Shown here piece after piece: positions 1-13,775 of a stretch of 64,000 bases of DNA (the stretch's first letter is position 1; every line of letters starts with the position of its first letter). Under the pieces are notes generated by a model. It did no database searches. It saw nothing but the letters and a program-made list of their open reading frames with translations, and was not told the origin of the DNA. The DNA is taken from the NCBI RefSeq assembly GCF_039535115.1, contig NZ_BAAAWO010000001.1, positions 1-64,000 on the forward strand, in the 5' to 3' direction. The DNA is from Paeniglutamicibacter sulfureus. GTDB taxonomy: Bacteria; Actinomycetota; Actinomycetes; Actinomycetales; Micrococcaceae. The position numbers and the translations under genes were made by a program.

Positions 1-242
1 GTTGCTCCAGAGCGAAGCGCCGGTAGGAATTGTTAGTCCGGTTGTGGGTGTTGGAAGTGTCTGTTGTTTGAGAACTCAATAGTGTGCCAAGTTTGTTGAT
101 ACCAATTTATTTATTTTATTGGTGAATGGTTTTAGGGTCCGCACCCCCGTGTGGATGCCTGGGGCAATTTGCCAGGATGTTTTGCTTGGTGCAGCCCGGT
201 CGATTTTTTCCAGTCGGCGTGTTGGTTGTGTCTGTATTTTTT
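1..242 (+). promoter_or_regulatory. rRNA operon leader with boxA-like element and 16S processing arm
   Basis: AT-rich leader ahead of 16S rRNA. Positions 61-91 contain a TTGTTTGAGAACT core, similar to actinobacterial boxA/antitermination leaders. The same stretch can pair, with a few G-U wobbles, with 1982-2014 just downstream of 16S, forming the expected RNase III stem of the 16S precursor. Positions 101-123 hold a small hairpin (ACCAAT/ATTGGT). I cannot place the rrn promoters; they probably lie left of the window or within the first 60 bases. Confidence 0.7.
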
Positions 243-5430
<5,188 letters not shown>

Positions 5431-5603
5431 CACAAACACCACACCACCCCCCGCGGGTGGTTGGCAAGAAACGCTGCGTCCACTATACGGTCCCGAAACA
5501 ACAAACCCAATTTGTTTTTCGCGGAACAACAACAACCATAACTATCATGGTCGTAACCCACAGATTCACCACCCCCAAACCAGCTTTGGGTGGCGGTAAC
5601 AGA
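5431..5603 (+). other. 23S-5S spacer with 23S processing arm
   Basis: Positions 5473-5506 are almost exactly the reverse complement of 2121-2155 in the 16S-23S spacer (shared core TATAGTGGACGC and its complement), so the two should form the base-paired stem that brackets precursor 23S rRNA for cleavage. No tRNA is present. Confidence 0.8.
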
Positions 5604-5721
5604 GTTACGGCGGTCATAGCGTGGGGGAAACGCCCGGTCCCATACCGAACCCGGAAGCTAAGACCCACTGCGCCGATGGTACTGCACTCGGGAGGGTGTG
5701 GGAGAGTAGGTCACCGCCGGA
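5604..5721 (+). rRNA. rrf: 5S ribosomal RNA
   Basis: A typical 5S: a GTTACGGCGGTCATAGC start, the conserved CCCGGTCCCATACCGAACC segment in the middle, and a 3' strand (GGTCACCGCCGGAC) pairing with the 5' strand. Length is about 118 bases. Confidence 0.96.
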
Positions 5722-5731
5722 CACAACGTCC

Positions 5732-5766
5732 CGAAACCCCCAAGCCCCACCGGCTTGGGGGTTTCG
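5732..5766 (+). terminator. rRNA operon terminator
   Basis: A perfect 15-bp inverted repeat, CGAAACCCCCAAGCC with its complement, separated by a 5-base loop and starting 11 bases after 5S. The descending arm ends in GGGGGTTTCG. Its position marks the end of the rrn transcription unit. Confidence 0.88.
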
Positions 5767-6357
5767 ATGCTTAACCACCACACCACCAAAAACCAAACTT
5801 TTAGTAGCGGGAATGGCGTGGACGCTAGAAAAACTGCCCATTCTGCATCCAAGAATTCCACGTCGGGCGTCCTTCAATGTATTTGTGCAGCAGCCTCGAT
5901 AAAATTCGCGGTTTTCATGATGTCATCGTCATGCCAATCGAGCGAATCGACGAGTTGGAGGTGCAGAAGAAGGTTCGCGACTTGGAAATGTGCGGCTGCT
6001 TGAATTGGTCCCGTCTTCGACACGTCGCTCTACTCCAAGCAGGTTAGCTCCATGCCGAGTGAACTAATTCGTGGGATTGAAATTGCTCGCCGGCGATTCG
6101 AGATCTTGAGTCCAATCGGATTGGCCTGATGATCCACGGGAGTTGTCGAGATCCTGCCGTAGTATTGATCAGTTGCGTTGCGCACTATTGGTTCAAATCA
6201 CGAAGGCGACTCGGTACGCTCGACTAAGATAGATGCAGGCGTTCAATGCCCTGGTGAGGGCAAAAAGATTTTAGTGTGGGCTTCCGTGAGATGCGGAGGT
6301 CCACTGGTTCATGCGTGGGGTCCAAAACTGAAGACCCTTTTGAGAGGAACACATCTA
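5767..6357. other. Gene-poor interval and probable leader of the repeat-protein gene
   Basis: No convincing gene was found in these 591 bases, and base composition is visibly less GC-rich than the neighbours. Two short ATG ORFs lie in different frames (5931-6047, 38 codons; 6052-6130, 25 codons); neither has a Shine-Dalgarno or a recognisable motif, and they may be relics. From about 6225 on, the sequence may be the 5' UTR of the next gene: TAAGAT at 6224 could be a -10, 6248-6261 forms a GCCCT/AGGGC hairpin followed by AAAAAGATTTT, and 6297-6332 can fold again (GTCCAC with GTGGGG). Confidence 0.4.
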
Positions 6358-8826
6358 GTGTCAAACGAAAACAAGGGCTTCGGGTCAAAGGACAACCGCG
6401 ACCGAAATGGTTCTAAGCCGAACAACAGCGACGGCTTCCGCCGGGATGGCGATGACCGCCGTGAAGGTGGCTTCAAGCCTCGCGAAGACCGTGGTGGATT
6501 CCGTGGCGGCGATGACCGCCGTGAAAGTGGTTTCAAGCCCCGTGAAGATCGTGGTGGCTTCAAGCCCCGCGAAGACCGCGGTGGATTCCGTGGCGGCGAT
6601 GACCGTCGTGAAGGTGGTTTCAAGCCCCGCGAAGACCGTGGCGGCTTCAAGCCCCGCGAAGACCGCGGTGGATTCCGTGGCGGCGATGACCGTCGCGAAG
6701 GCGGTTTCAAGCCCCGCGAAGATCGCGGTGGATTCCGTGGCGGCGACGATCGCCGTGAAGGCGGTTTCAAGCCCCGCGAAGATCGCGGTGGATTCCGTGG
6801 CGGCGATGACCGTCGTGAAGGCGGTTTCAAGCCCCGTGAAGATCGTGGTGGATTCCGTGGCGGCGATGACCGTCGTGAAGGTGGTTTCAAGCCCCGCGAA
6901 GACCGCGGTGGATTCAAGCCTCGTGAAGATCGCGGTGGATTCAAGCCTCGTGAAGATCGCGGTGGCTTCAAGCCTCGTGAAGATCGCGGTGGCTTCAAGC
7001 CTCGTGAAGATCGCGGTGGCTTCCGTGGCGGCGATGACCGTCGTGAAGGTGGTTTCAAGCCCCGCGAAGACCGCGGTGGATTCAAGCCCCGTGAAGACCG
7101 CGGTGGATTCCGTGGCGGCGATGACCGTCGTGAAGGTGGCTTCAAGCCCCGTGAAGACCGTGGTGGCTTCAAGCCCCGTGAAGATCGCGGTGGATTCCGT
7201 GGCGGCGATGACCGTCGTGAAGGCGGTTTCAAGCCCCGCGAAGACCGTGGTGGATTCCGTGGCGGCGATGACCGTCGTGAAGGCGGTTTCAAGCCCCGTG
7301 AAGACCGTGGTGGATTCAAGCCCCGTGAAGACCGTCGTGAAGGCGGTTTCAAGCCCCGTGAAGACCGTGGTGGATTCCGTGGCGGCGATGACCGTCGCGA
7401 AGGTGGTTTCAAGCCTCGTGAAGACCGTGGTGGATTCAAGCCTCGCGAAGATCGCGGTGGCTTCAAGCCTCGTGAAGACCGTGGCGGCTTCAAGCCCCGT
7501 GAAGATCGCGGTGGATTCCGTGGCGGCGATGACCGTCGTGAAGGCGGTTTCAAGCCCCGTGAAGACCGTGGTGGATTCCGTGGCGGCGATGACCGTCGTG
7601 AAGGCGGTTTCAAGCCCCGCGAAGACCGTGGTGGATTCCGTGGCGGCGATGACCGTCGTGAAGGTGGCTTCAAGCCCCGTGAAGATCGCGGTGGATTCAA
7701 GCCTCGCGAAGACCGTCGTGAAGGCGGTTTCAAGCCCCGTGAAGATCGCGGTGGATTCAAGCCTCGCGAAGACCGTGGTGGATTCAAGCCCCGCAACGAA
7801 GCCAGCACTGCTGACCTCGAAGCGCTGCGCGACGAAGAGAACCGCCGCGCCCACAACCCGGCCGACCTTCGCAGCTCCAACAGCCCGGAACGCGGACGCT
7901 CACCGGAAATTGATGACGATGTAACCGGCAAGGAACTGGACCGCATTACCCGCGCGGAACTGCGTTACCTTGACGACGTCAACAACGAATGGGTATCCAA
8001 GCACCTGGTCATGGCCGGTCGCTTGATCGATATCGATCCGCAGTTGGCGTATGAGCACACCATCGCAGCTTCCCGTCGTGGCGGCCGCGTTGCCGTTGTT
8101 CGTGAAGCAGTTGGTCTGGCCGCTTACGCTGCCGGTGAGTTTGCCGAAGCATTGCGTGAATTCCGTACCCACCGTCGCATCAGCGGCAACAACCTGCACC
8201 TGCCCCTGATCGCCGATTCCGAACGTGGAATTGGTCGTCCGGAGAAGGCGCTGGAAATTGCCCACAGCGAGGTCATCGAGACACTGGATACCAACGGCAA
8301 GGTCGAAATGGCCATGGTCGCGTCCGGTGCCCAGAACGACTTGAGTAACCTCGACGCAGCCTTGGCTGAACTTGAGATCCCGCAGCTGGACATGAACCGC
8401 GCGTTTAGCTACAGCCCGCGCCTCTTCTCGGCCTACGCAGACGCCTTGGAAAACCTGGGCCGCATCGAAGAAGCGTCGACCTGGCGCAAGCAGATCTCCG
8501 TGGCCGAGGAAGCCCTGGGCACCGGCGAGTTCGCCGAACCGGATATCATCGACCTCGGCGAAGACGACGAAACCGATGCACGCCGCCCGCGCGCCCGCGA
8601 TCTCGTCGAGTCGGAGACCCCTTCCTCGGAAGACGGCGACGAATCCTCGGAAGAAGCCGTAGAAGAAGGTCTCTCTGACGAAGACGCCGTCGACGTTGTC
8701 GATGCGTCCTCGCTGGAGGAAGTGGCCGAGGAATCGAACCCGGAACTCGATGACGAGGCCCCGGCCGTCACCGAGGCCAACGGAACGTCCCCGGTTATCG
8801 ACCAGGACGAAAACGACGAAAAGTAG
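6358..8826 (+). CDS. RGG/FKPRED tandem-repeat protein with helical-repeat (TPR-like) domain
   Basis: An 822-residue protein if it starts at GTG 6358, which has GAGAGG ten bases upstream; an in-frame start at 6178 exists but lacks a Shine-Dalgarno. Residues about 35-480 are a tandem array of two units: GGFKPREDR (27 nt, 31 full copies plus a final FKPRN) and GGFRGGDDRRE (33 nt, 14 copies). Residues about 524-730 are alpha-helical and resemble tetratricopeptide repeats. About 731-822 is a strongly acidic tail. The repeats are rich in Arg, Gly, Phe and charged residues, so they should be disordered and could bind RNA as RGG boxes do (inference). Related actinobacteria carry a TPR protein before the HAD-tlyA-nadK-recN genes. 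Function is unknown; the gene directly follows the rRNA operon. Confidence 0.85.
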   Translation: MSNENKGFGSKDNRDRNGSKPNNSDGFRRDGDDRREGGFKPREDRGGFRGGDDRRESGFKPREDRGGFKPREDRGGFRGGDDRREGGFKPREDRGGFKPREDRGGFRGGDDRREGGFKPREDRGGFRGGDDRREGGFKPREDRGGFRGGDDRREGGFKPREDRGGFRGGDDRREGGFKPREDRGGFKPREDRGGFKPREDRGGFKPREDRGGFKPREDRGGFRGGDDRREGGFKPREDRGGFKPREDRGGFRGGDDRREGGFKPREDRGGFKPREDRGGFRGGDDRREGGFKPREDRGGFRGGDDRREGGFKPREDRGGFKPREDRREGGFKPREDRGGFRGGDDRREGGFKPREDRGGFKPREDRGGFKPREDRGGFKPREDRGGFRGGDDRREGGFKPREDRGGFRGGDDRREGGFKPREDRGGFRGGDDRREGGFKPREDRGGFKPREDRREGGFKPREDRGGFKPREDRGGFKPRNEASTADLEALRDEENRRAHNPADLRSSNSPERGRSPEIDDDVTGKELDRITRAELRYLDDVNNEWVSKHLVMAGRLIDIDPQLAYEHTIAASRRGGRVAVVREAVGLAAYAAGEFAEALREFRTHRRISGNNLHLPLIADSERGIGRPEKALEIAHSEVIETLDTNGKVEMAMVASGAQNDLSNLDAALAELEIPQLDMNRAFSYSPRLFSAYADALENLGRIEEASTWRKQISVAEEALGTGEFAEPDIIDLGEDDETDARRPRARDLVESETPSSEDGDESSEEAVEEGLSDEDAVDVVDASSLEEVAEESNPELDDEAPAVTEANGTSPVIDQDENDEK
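6455..7795 (+). repeat. Coding minisatellite of 27- and 33-nt units
   Basis: About 1.34 kb of in-frame tandem units encoding GGFKPREDR (27 nt) and GGFRGGDDRRE (33 nt) in irregular order, with runs of one to five FKPRED units between FRGG units. Copies differ almost only at third codon positions (CGC/CGT, GAC/GAT, GGC/GGT). One amino-acid change is seen (SGF for GGF in the second FKPRED unit). Two hybrid junctions, FKPREDRREGG, look like recombination between the shared EDR and DDR codons. Confidence 0.95.
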
Positions 8827-8841
8827 GAATTCGATCCATCC

Positions 8842-9834
8842 ATGCTGATTACAGGTTTTGACGCGCTGCTCGCCGATCTCGACGGCGTCGTCTATGCCGG
8901 CAACGGTGCAATTCCCAAGGCCATTGAGGCCCTGAATCGATTGCAGGAACATTCGGTGGTCCTGGCGTATGTCACGAACAACGCCTCAAGGTCCCCGGGT
9001 GCCGTTGCCGCACACCTGAATCAACTTGGCGCTCCCGCGTCGGCCGAGCAAGTCTTTGGCTCGGCCGACGCGGGAGCTGAACTCCTGGCCAAGGAACTTC
9101 CCCGGGGCGCCAAGGCCCTGGTGGTGGGCAGCGCCCACCTGCGCGATTGCGTCAGCTCCTTCGGAATGGAAATCGTCTCCAGCCACCACGACGGCCCCCA
9201 GGGTGTCATCCAGGGCTTCGACCCCGCCGTCGGCTGGAAGGACCTGGCCGAAGCTGCATTCGCCATTAATGGCGGTGCCATTTGGGTCGCCACTAATACC
9301 GACCTGACCATACCGCGGGCCGAGGGCATAGCCCCGGGCAACGGTGCCCTGGTCGAGGCCGTCGCAGCCGCCACCAAGACCAAGCCGCTGGTGGCGGGCA
9401 AGCCCGAGCCACTGCTCTTCCGCCGCGCGGCCGAAACTTTCCAGGCCACCCGACCGCTGGTGGTGGGGGACCGGCTCGATACGGACATCCTGGGCGGAAA
9501 CAACGCCGCATTCAACACCGCGCTGGTGCTTACCGGAGTCGACACGGTGCGCACGGCACTGGCCGCCCGCACTGCCGAACGCCCCGATTATCTCCTAGCC
9601 GACCTCTCCGGGCTCTACGAGCCTTACCCGGTTGTCGAGGTCACCGGGTTCGGCGTCCGTTGCGGATCCGCCATGGCCTCGGTCAACGGCGACACGATCA
9701 CCATCGACGGCGATGAAGCCGACCTGGATTCCTGGCGTGCGGCATGCGCGGCCTGGTGGCTAGCCCACCCGCGGCAGGAACACGCCGTGGAACCTAGGCT
9801 GAGCTTTTCCCAAATCGTCGGCATCAAGCCATAG
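8842..9834 (+). CDS. HAD-superfamily (NagD-like, class IIA) phosphatase
   Basis: A 330-residue cytoplasmic hydrolase of the haloacid dehalogenase fold. The nucleophile and general acid are D12 and D14 in ADLDGVVY, motif II is VTNNAS near 44-49, the motif III lysine is K187 in AGKPEP, and VGDRLDTDI near 208-216 supplies the Mg2+ ligands. The spacing between motifs I and III fits the NagD/4-nitrophenylphosphatase class with its C2 cap. The substrate cannot be told from sequence; sugar phosphates or phosphoglycolate are typical. It follows the repeat-protein gene by 15 bases and leads the tlyA-nadK-recN block, so it is probably co-transcribed. Confidence 0.9.
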   Translation: MLITGFDALLADLDGVVYAGNGAIPKAIEALNRLQEHSVVLAYVTNNASRSPGAVAAHLNQLGAPASAEQVFGSADAGAELLAKELPRGAKALVVGSAHLRDCVSSFGMEIVSSHHDGPQGVIQGFDPAVGWKDLAEAAFAINGGAIWVATNTDLTIPRAEGIAPGNGALVEAVAAATKTKPLVAGKPEPLLFRRAAETFQATRPLVVGDRLDTDILGGNNAAFNTALVLTGVDTVRTALAARTAERPDYLLADLSGLYEPYPVVEVTGFGVRCGSAMASVNGDTITIDGDEADLDSWRAACAAWWLAHPRQEHAVEPRLSFSQIVGIKP

Positions 9835-9839
9835 GCTCG

Positions 9840-10067
9840 ATGGTGATGATGAGCAGCAACCACACCCCACTTCCCAACATCAGCCCCGGCGCAGCGGTCC
9901 CCGGGCCACGCCCGGGCGCCCCCTCGGATTCACGCGCATCGACGACAGACCTCGAAGTCCTGGAAACCTTGGCATCGACCCACGTTGCCGAACACCTGGC
10001 CATCTTCGAGGACCTGCTGGCCTCGTTGACCGCCGACCTGGATGTCACCTCGCAGGAGCAGGCATGA
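9840..10067 (+). CDS. Small conserved-position hypothetical protein upstream of tlyA
   Basis: A 75-residue ORF with a Pro/Ser-rich first half and an amphipathic, acidic helix in the second (LEVLETLASTHVAEHLAIF). It starts 6 bases after the HAD gene and its TGA overlaps the tlyA ATG (ATGA), so translation is probably coupled. ATG codons at 9840, 9846 and 9849 are all possible. There is no recognisable domain. The position between genes with 4-base overlaps argues that it is real. Confidence 0.65.
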   Translation: MVMMSSNHTPLPNISPGAAVPGPRPGAPSDSRASTTDLEVLETLASTHVAEHLAIFEDLLASLTADLDVTSQEQA

Positions 10068-10870
10068 GCCGCCTCGACCAGGAACTGGTCACCCGGTCCC
10101 TGGCCCGTTCGCGCACCGACGCCGCCCGGCTGATCGCCGACCAGCGCGTGCGTGTCGACGGCATGATTGCCACGAAGGCCGCCAAGAACGTTGCCGAAAC
10201 CTCGGCCATCACCGTCCAGGCCGCCGCGGGCGAGGAATTCGTGAGTCGCGCCGGGCACAAGCTGGCCGGTGCACTGGCTGAGTTTTCACACATCGAGGTC
10301 GCCGGGAAACGTTGCCTTGACGCCGGGGCTTCGACCGGCGGATTCACCGACGTGCTGCTGCGCCGCGGTGCTGACCATGTCGAGGCCGTCGACGTGGGAC
10401 ACGGCCAGCTCGTCCCCGAGCTGCGGACGGACGCCCGCGTCCACGTCCACGAGGGCATGAACGTCCGCTACCTGGATCCCGCGGACATCGGCGGAACCGT
10501 GTCCCTGGTCGTGGCCGACCTGTCCTTTATCTCGCTGACCATGGTCTTGAATGCCCTGGCCAGGGCCACGGAGCCCGACGGCGACCTGGTCCTCATGGTC
10601 AAGCCGCAATTCGAGATCGGCCGCGAGCAGCTGTCCCGCACCGGGGTGGTCAGCAGCCCGACCCAGCGGCGCAAGGCGGTGGACGCCGTGATGTCCTGCG
10701 CGCACGACTCCGGACTGGCCGTGAAGGGGCTGGCCCGCAGCCCGCTCCCGGGCCAGGACGGCAACGTCGAGTTCTTTCTGTGGCTGCGCAAGGACTCCGG
10801 ACACAATCCGGAGGCTTTTGCACATCCCCGCGTCGGGACCGACGCCTGGCCGGACGTTGACTATTCTTAG
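10064..10870 (+). CDS. tlyA: TlyA-family rRNA (cytidine-2'-O)-methyltransferase
   Basis: 268 residues. Residues 1-60 form an S4 RNA-binding domain (SRLDQELVTRSLARSRTDAA). A Rossmann methyltransferase follows, with the SAM-binding loop CLDAGASTGGFTDVLL at 84-99 and a catalytic-core VMVKPQFE segment. In mycobacteria, TlyA 2'-O-methylates cytidines in 16S and 23S rRNA and sets capreomycin sensitivity; the same role is inferred here. The start overlaps the preceding small ORF by 4 bases. nadK follows after 54 bases. Confidence 0.93.
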   Translation: MSRLDQELVTRSLARSRTDAARLIADQRVRVDGMIATKAAKNVAETSAITVQAAAGEEFVSRAGHKLAGALAEFSHIEVAGKRCLDAGASTGGFTDVLLRRGADHVEAVDVGHGQLVPELRTDARVHVHEGMNVRYLDPADIGGTVSLVVADLSFISLTMVLNALARATEPDGDLVLMVKPQFEIGREQLSRTGVVSSPTQRRKAVDAVMSCAHDSGLAVKGLARSPLPGQDGNVEFFLWLRKDSGHNPEAFAHPRVGTDAWPDVDYS

Positions 10871-10924
10871 ACTGGTGGCATCTGAATCGATGTCCTAACC
10901 TTCGGTCCGCCGAGGAAGGAACTC

Positions 10925-11959
10925 ATGCGCAGGATTTTGGTCCTCACCCACACCGGACGAAACGATGCCCTGTTAGCAGCCGTGGACACCTGTTCCCGGC
11001 TGCGGGATGCCGGACTCATCCCGGTGATGCGGCGCCTGGAAATGCAGGCAGTGCGCAACACCGCGGAGGGCGAGGACCTCGAGGTTGAGATCCTCGACGA
11101 AGACACCAGCCTCGAGAACATCGACCTGGGCGTTGTGCTGGGCGGCGACGGCAGCGTGCTGCGGGCCGCCGAACTGGTCCGCAACGCCGGGGTCCCGCTG
11201 CTCGGGGTCAACCTGGGGCACGTAGGGTTCCTGGCGGAAAGCGAACGCACAGCCCTGCAGGAAACCGTGCAGTGGATCGTGGAGAGCCGCTTCACCGTCG
11301 AGGAACGCATGACCATCGACGTGCAGGTCTGGCTGGACAACCGCCGGATCGCGCACACTTGGGCGTTGAACGAGGCAGCCATCGAAAAGGCAAACCGCGA
11401 ACGCATGATCGAAGTGGTCATGGAGGTCGACGGCCGCCCGCTAAGCACCTTCGGCTGTGACGGCGTGGTCATGGCCACCCCCACGGGTTCCACCGCCTAT
11501 GCGTTTTCCGCCGGGGGACCGGTGGTCTGGCCCGAGGTCGAGGCGCTGGTGATGGTGCCGATCAGTGCCCACGCGCTCTTCGCCAAGCCGCTGGTCGTGG
11601 CCCCCACCTCCGTCCTGGCCATTGAGATCCTGACCCGCACCGATGCCGGGGCCGTGCTCTGGTGCGACGGCCGGCGCTCCATCGAGCTGCCGCCGGGCGC
11701 CCGAATCGAAGTCACCCGCTCCACCAAGCCGGTGCGCCTGGCGCGGGTGAACCAGACCCCGTTCTCCGAGCGGCTGGTCAACAAGTTCGAACTACCCATC
11801 CACGGCTGGCGGGGTCCGGTGGAACCCGGCGAACGCGAGACCGCCACGACCGCGCTGCCCGTCATCACCCCGGCGATGCAGGTCATCGAGCCGCGCCACC
11901 ACGCGCCCAAGCCCGAACCGGAAACCCTCGCGGACAAAGACCATCGGAGGCAACTGTGA
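10925..11959 (+). CDS. nadK: NAD kinase
   Basis: 344 residues; phosphorylates NAD to NADP. The GGDG nucleotide-binding motif is at 73-76 (VLGGDGSVLRA), and NEAAIEK supplies the conserved NE pair; the GDGVVMATPTGSTAY segment is typical of the family. A Shine-Dalgarno GAGGAAGGA sits before ATG 10925. The C-terminus (about 40 residues, Pro/His-rich) extends beyond the core. The TGA overlaps the recN GTG. Confidence 0.95.
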   Translation: MRRILVLTHTGRNDALLAAVDTCSRLRDAGLIPVMRRLEMQAVRNTAEGEDLEVEILDEDTSLENIDLGVVLGGDGSVLRAAELVRNAGVPLLGVNLGHVGFLAESERTALQETVQWIVESRFTVEERMTIDVQVWLDNRRIAHTWALNEAAIEKANRERMIEVVMEVDGRPLSTFGCDGVVMATPTGSTAYAFSAGGPVVWPEVEALVMVPISAHALFAKPLVVAPTSVLAIEILTRTDAGAVLWCDGRRSIELPPGARIEVTRSTKPVRLARVNQTPFSERLVNKFELPIHGWRGPVEPGERETATTALPVITPAMQVIEPRHHAPKPEPETLADKDHRRQL

Positions 11960-13689
11960 TACAGGAAATACGCATCAGCGACCTGGGTGTCATCTCCCAG
12001 GCAACCTTGCCGCTGGGCCCGGGATTCAGCGTCGTCACCGGCGAAACCGGTGCCGGCAAGACCATGGTCATCACCGCGCTCGGGCTGCTGCTCGGACGCC
12101 GCGCCGACGCCGGGGCCGTGCGCCACGGCGCCAAGCAGGCAGTGGCGGATGCGACGCTTGTGCTGCCCGCCGCCAGCAAGGTCCTTGACCGTGCCGAGGA
12201 AGCAGGCGCCCTGGTCGAACGCTATGAGGACCAGGCCGAACTGATCATCACCCGCACCCTGTCCGCCGAGGGACGCAGCCGCGCCTCCGTGGGCGGACGT
12301 GCGGCCCCGGTGGGAGTACTCGTGGAACTGGGCGAGGACCTGATCGCCATCCACGGACAGACCGACCAGCTGCGGCTCAAGGGAGCCGCGGCGCAGCGCG
12401 CCTCGCTGGACAAGTTTGCCGGCGCCCCGCTGGCCAAGCTGCTGGCCACCTACCAGGAGACCTTCGACAAGTGGGGCGGTGCCACCGCAGAGCTTGAGGA
12501 GCTCGTAGCGGCATCCCGCGAACGCATCCGCGAGGCCGAGTCGCTGCAGTCGGCCCTGGAGGAAATCGACGCCGTCGACCCGCAGCCCGCCGAAGACGTG
12601 GACCTAAAGCACCAGTCGCTGAAGCTTTCAAACATCGAGGCGTTGCGTTCCAACGCCAACCTCGCCCACGAGTCGCTCAACAGCGAGGACTATGAGGCTC
12701 CCAGCGTCATCTCCCTGGTGGAGATCGCCAGGCATGCCCTGGAGCAGGTCGCCGCCGACGACGCGGACATCAAGTCCCTCTCCGAGCGACTCAACGAGAT
12801 CGGCATCCTTGCCGCGGAGGTGTCGACCGACCTGGCCGCCTACCTCTCCGACCTGGACACTGAGGGTCCAGAGCAGCTTGCTGCGCTCGAGGAACGCCGC
12901 GCCGACCTGAACCGGCTGATCCGCAAGTATGCGCCCGACATCGACGAGGTAATCGCCTGGGCCAACAACTCTCGCGCGCGTCTGGCCGAGATCCAGGGTG
13001 ACGACGGCCGCATCGAGGAGCTGCGTGCCGAAACCGAGGCGCTGCGCCTTGAGGTCGCCGACCTGGCTGCCAAGCTCTCGAAGCTGCGTGCCAAGGCGGC
13101 CAAGGACCTGGCAGCCCGGGTCACCGCCGAGCTCGCCGCCCTCGCCATGCCCGACGCGAAGTTCGTGGTCGAGCTTGAGAAGCTCGCCGAACCCAACCGC
13201 TTCGGCATCGATGCGATCACCATGCTGCTCCAGCCCCACGCCGGGTCCTCCCCGCGGCCGCTGGGCAAGGGGGCCTCGGGCGGCGAGCTCTCCCGGGTGA
13301 TGCTGGCCATCGAGGTGGTGTTGGCAGCCGTGGACCCCGTTCCGACGTTCGTCTTCGACGAGGTGGACGCCGGTGTCGGCGGCAAGGCGGCCGTCGAGAT
13401 CGGCAAGCGCCTGGCCATGCTGGCCAAGCACGTCCAGGTGATAGTTGTCACCCACCTGCCGCAGGTGGCAGCCTACGCCGACCGGCATGTGAGGGTCATC
13501 AAATCCTCAAATGCCAAGGCCGCCGACGGTGCGGGATTCACCGCTAGCGACGTGGTACTCCTGGACGAAGCCGAGCGCGTGCGCGAATTGGCGCGGATGC
13601 TGGCCGGCCAGGAAGACTCCAGCACAGCCCAGGCCCATGCCGAGGAACTGCTCGGCGAGGCGCAGCTGCTTGTGAGTTCGCTTTCCTGA
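11956..13689 (+). CDS. recN: DNA repair protein RecN
   Basis: 577 residues; an SMC-like ATPase acting in recombinational double-strand break repair. Walker A is GETGAGKT at 29-36, a long coiled-coil centre follows, then the ABC signature GASGGELSRV near 438-448 and Walker B FVFDEVDAG near 466. The start is GTG 11956, which overlaps the nadK stop (GTGA) and has GGAGG six bases upstream; the open frame continues to 11662, but that upstream part lies inside nadK and is not used. Confidence 0.95.
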   Translation: MIQEIRISDLGVISQATLPLGPGFSVVTGETGAGKTMVITALGLLLGRRADAGAVRHGAKQAVADATLVLPAASKVLDRAEEAGALVERYEDQAELIITRTLSAEGRSRASVGGRAAPVGVLVELGEDLIAIHGQTDQLRLKGAAAQRASLDKFAGAPLAKLLATYQETFDKWGGATAELEELVAASRERIREAESLQSALEEIDAVDPQPAEDVDLKHQSLKLSNIEALRSNANLAHESLNSEDYEAPSVISLVEIARHALEQVAADDADIKSLSERLNEIGILAAEVSTDLAAYLSDLDTEGPEQLAALEERRADLNRLIRKYAPDIDEVIAWANNSRARLAEIQGDDGRIEELRAETEALRLEVADLAAKLSKLRAKAAKDLAARVTAELAALAMPDAKFVVELEKLAEPNRFGIDAITMLLQPHAGSSPRPLGKGASGGELSRVMLAIEVVLAAVDPVPTFVFDEVDAGVGGKAAVEIGKRLAMLAKHVQVIVVTHLPQVAAYADRHVRVIKSSNAKAADGAGFTASDVVLLDEAERVRELARMLAGQEDSSTAQAHAEELLGEAQLLVSSLS

Positions 13690-13761
13690 ACCCCGGATTC
13701 CGCCTGCCGCTTCCGGCAAGGCTGTAGAGTCTTTCCCAACCGTCCAACAACGAAAAGGTGA

Positions 13762-13767
13762 TAGGGT
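13762..13767 (+). promoter_or_regulatory. Candidate pyrG -10 element (possible leaderless start)
   Basis: TAGGGT fits TANNNT and ends 8 bases before the GTG of pyrG. AAAGG at 13754 is too far away (about 17 bases) to be a normal Shine-Dalgarno. No clear -35 is visible. A TGCCG/CGGCA mini-hairpin lies at 13705-13718. Confidence 0.35.
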
Positions 13768-13775
13768 AGAACCCC

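Noticed and set aside
5931..6130. Two small ORFs in the gap after 5S (38 and 25 codons)
   Set aside because: No ribosome site, no recognisable sequence, and different frames; at best relics.
6455..7795. CRISPR-like array
   Set aside because: Units are contiguous coding repeats of 27 and 33 nt with no unique spacers, leader or cas genes.
6309..7946. Three long open frames (545, 489 and 505 codons) overlapping the repeat gene in other frames and strands
   Set aside because: They arise because a stop-free repeat unit is copied many times. The third-position drift is synonymous only in the chosen frame, so only that frame is selected.
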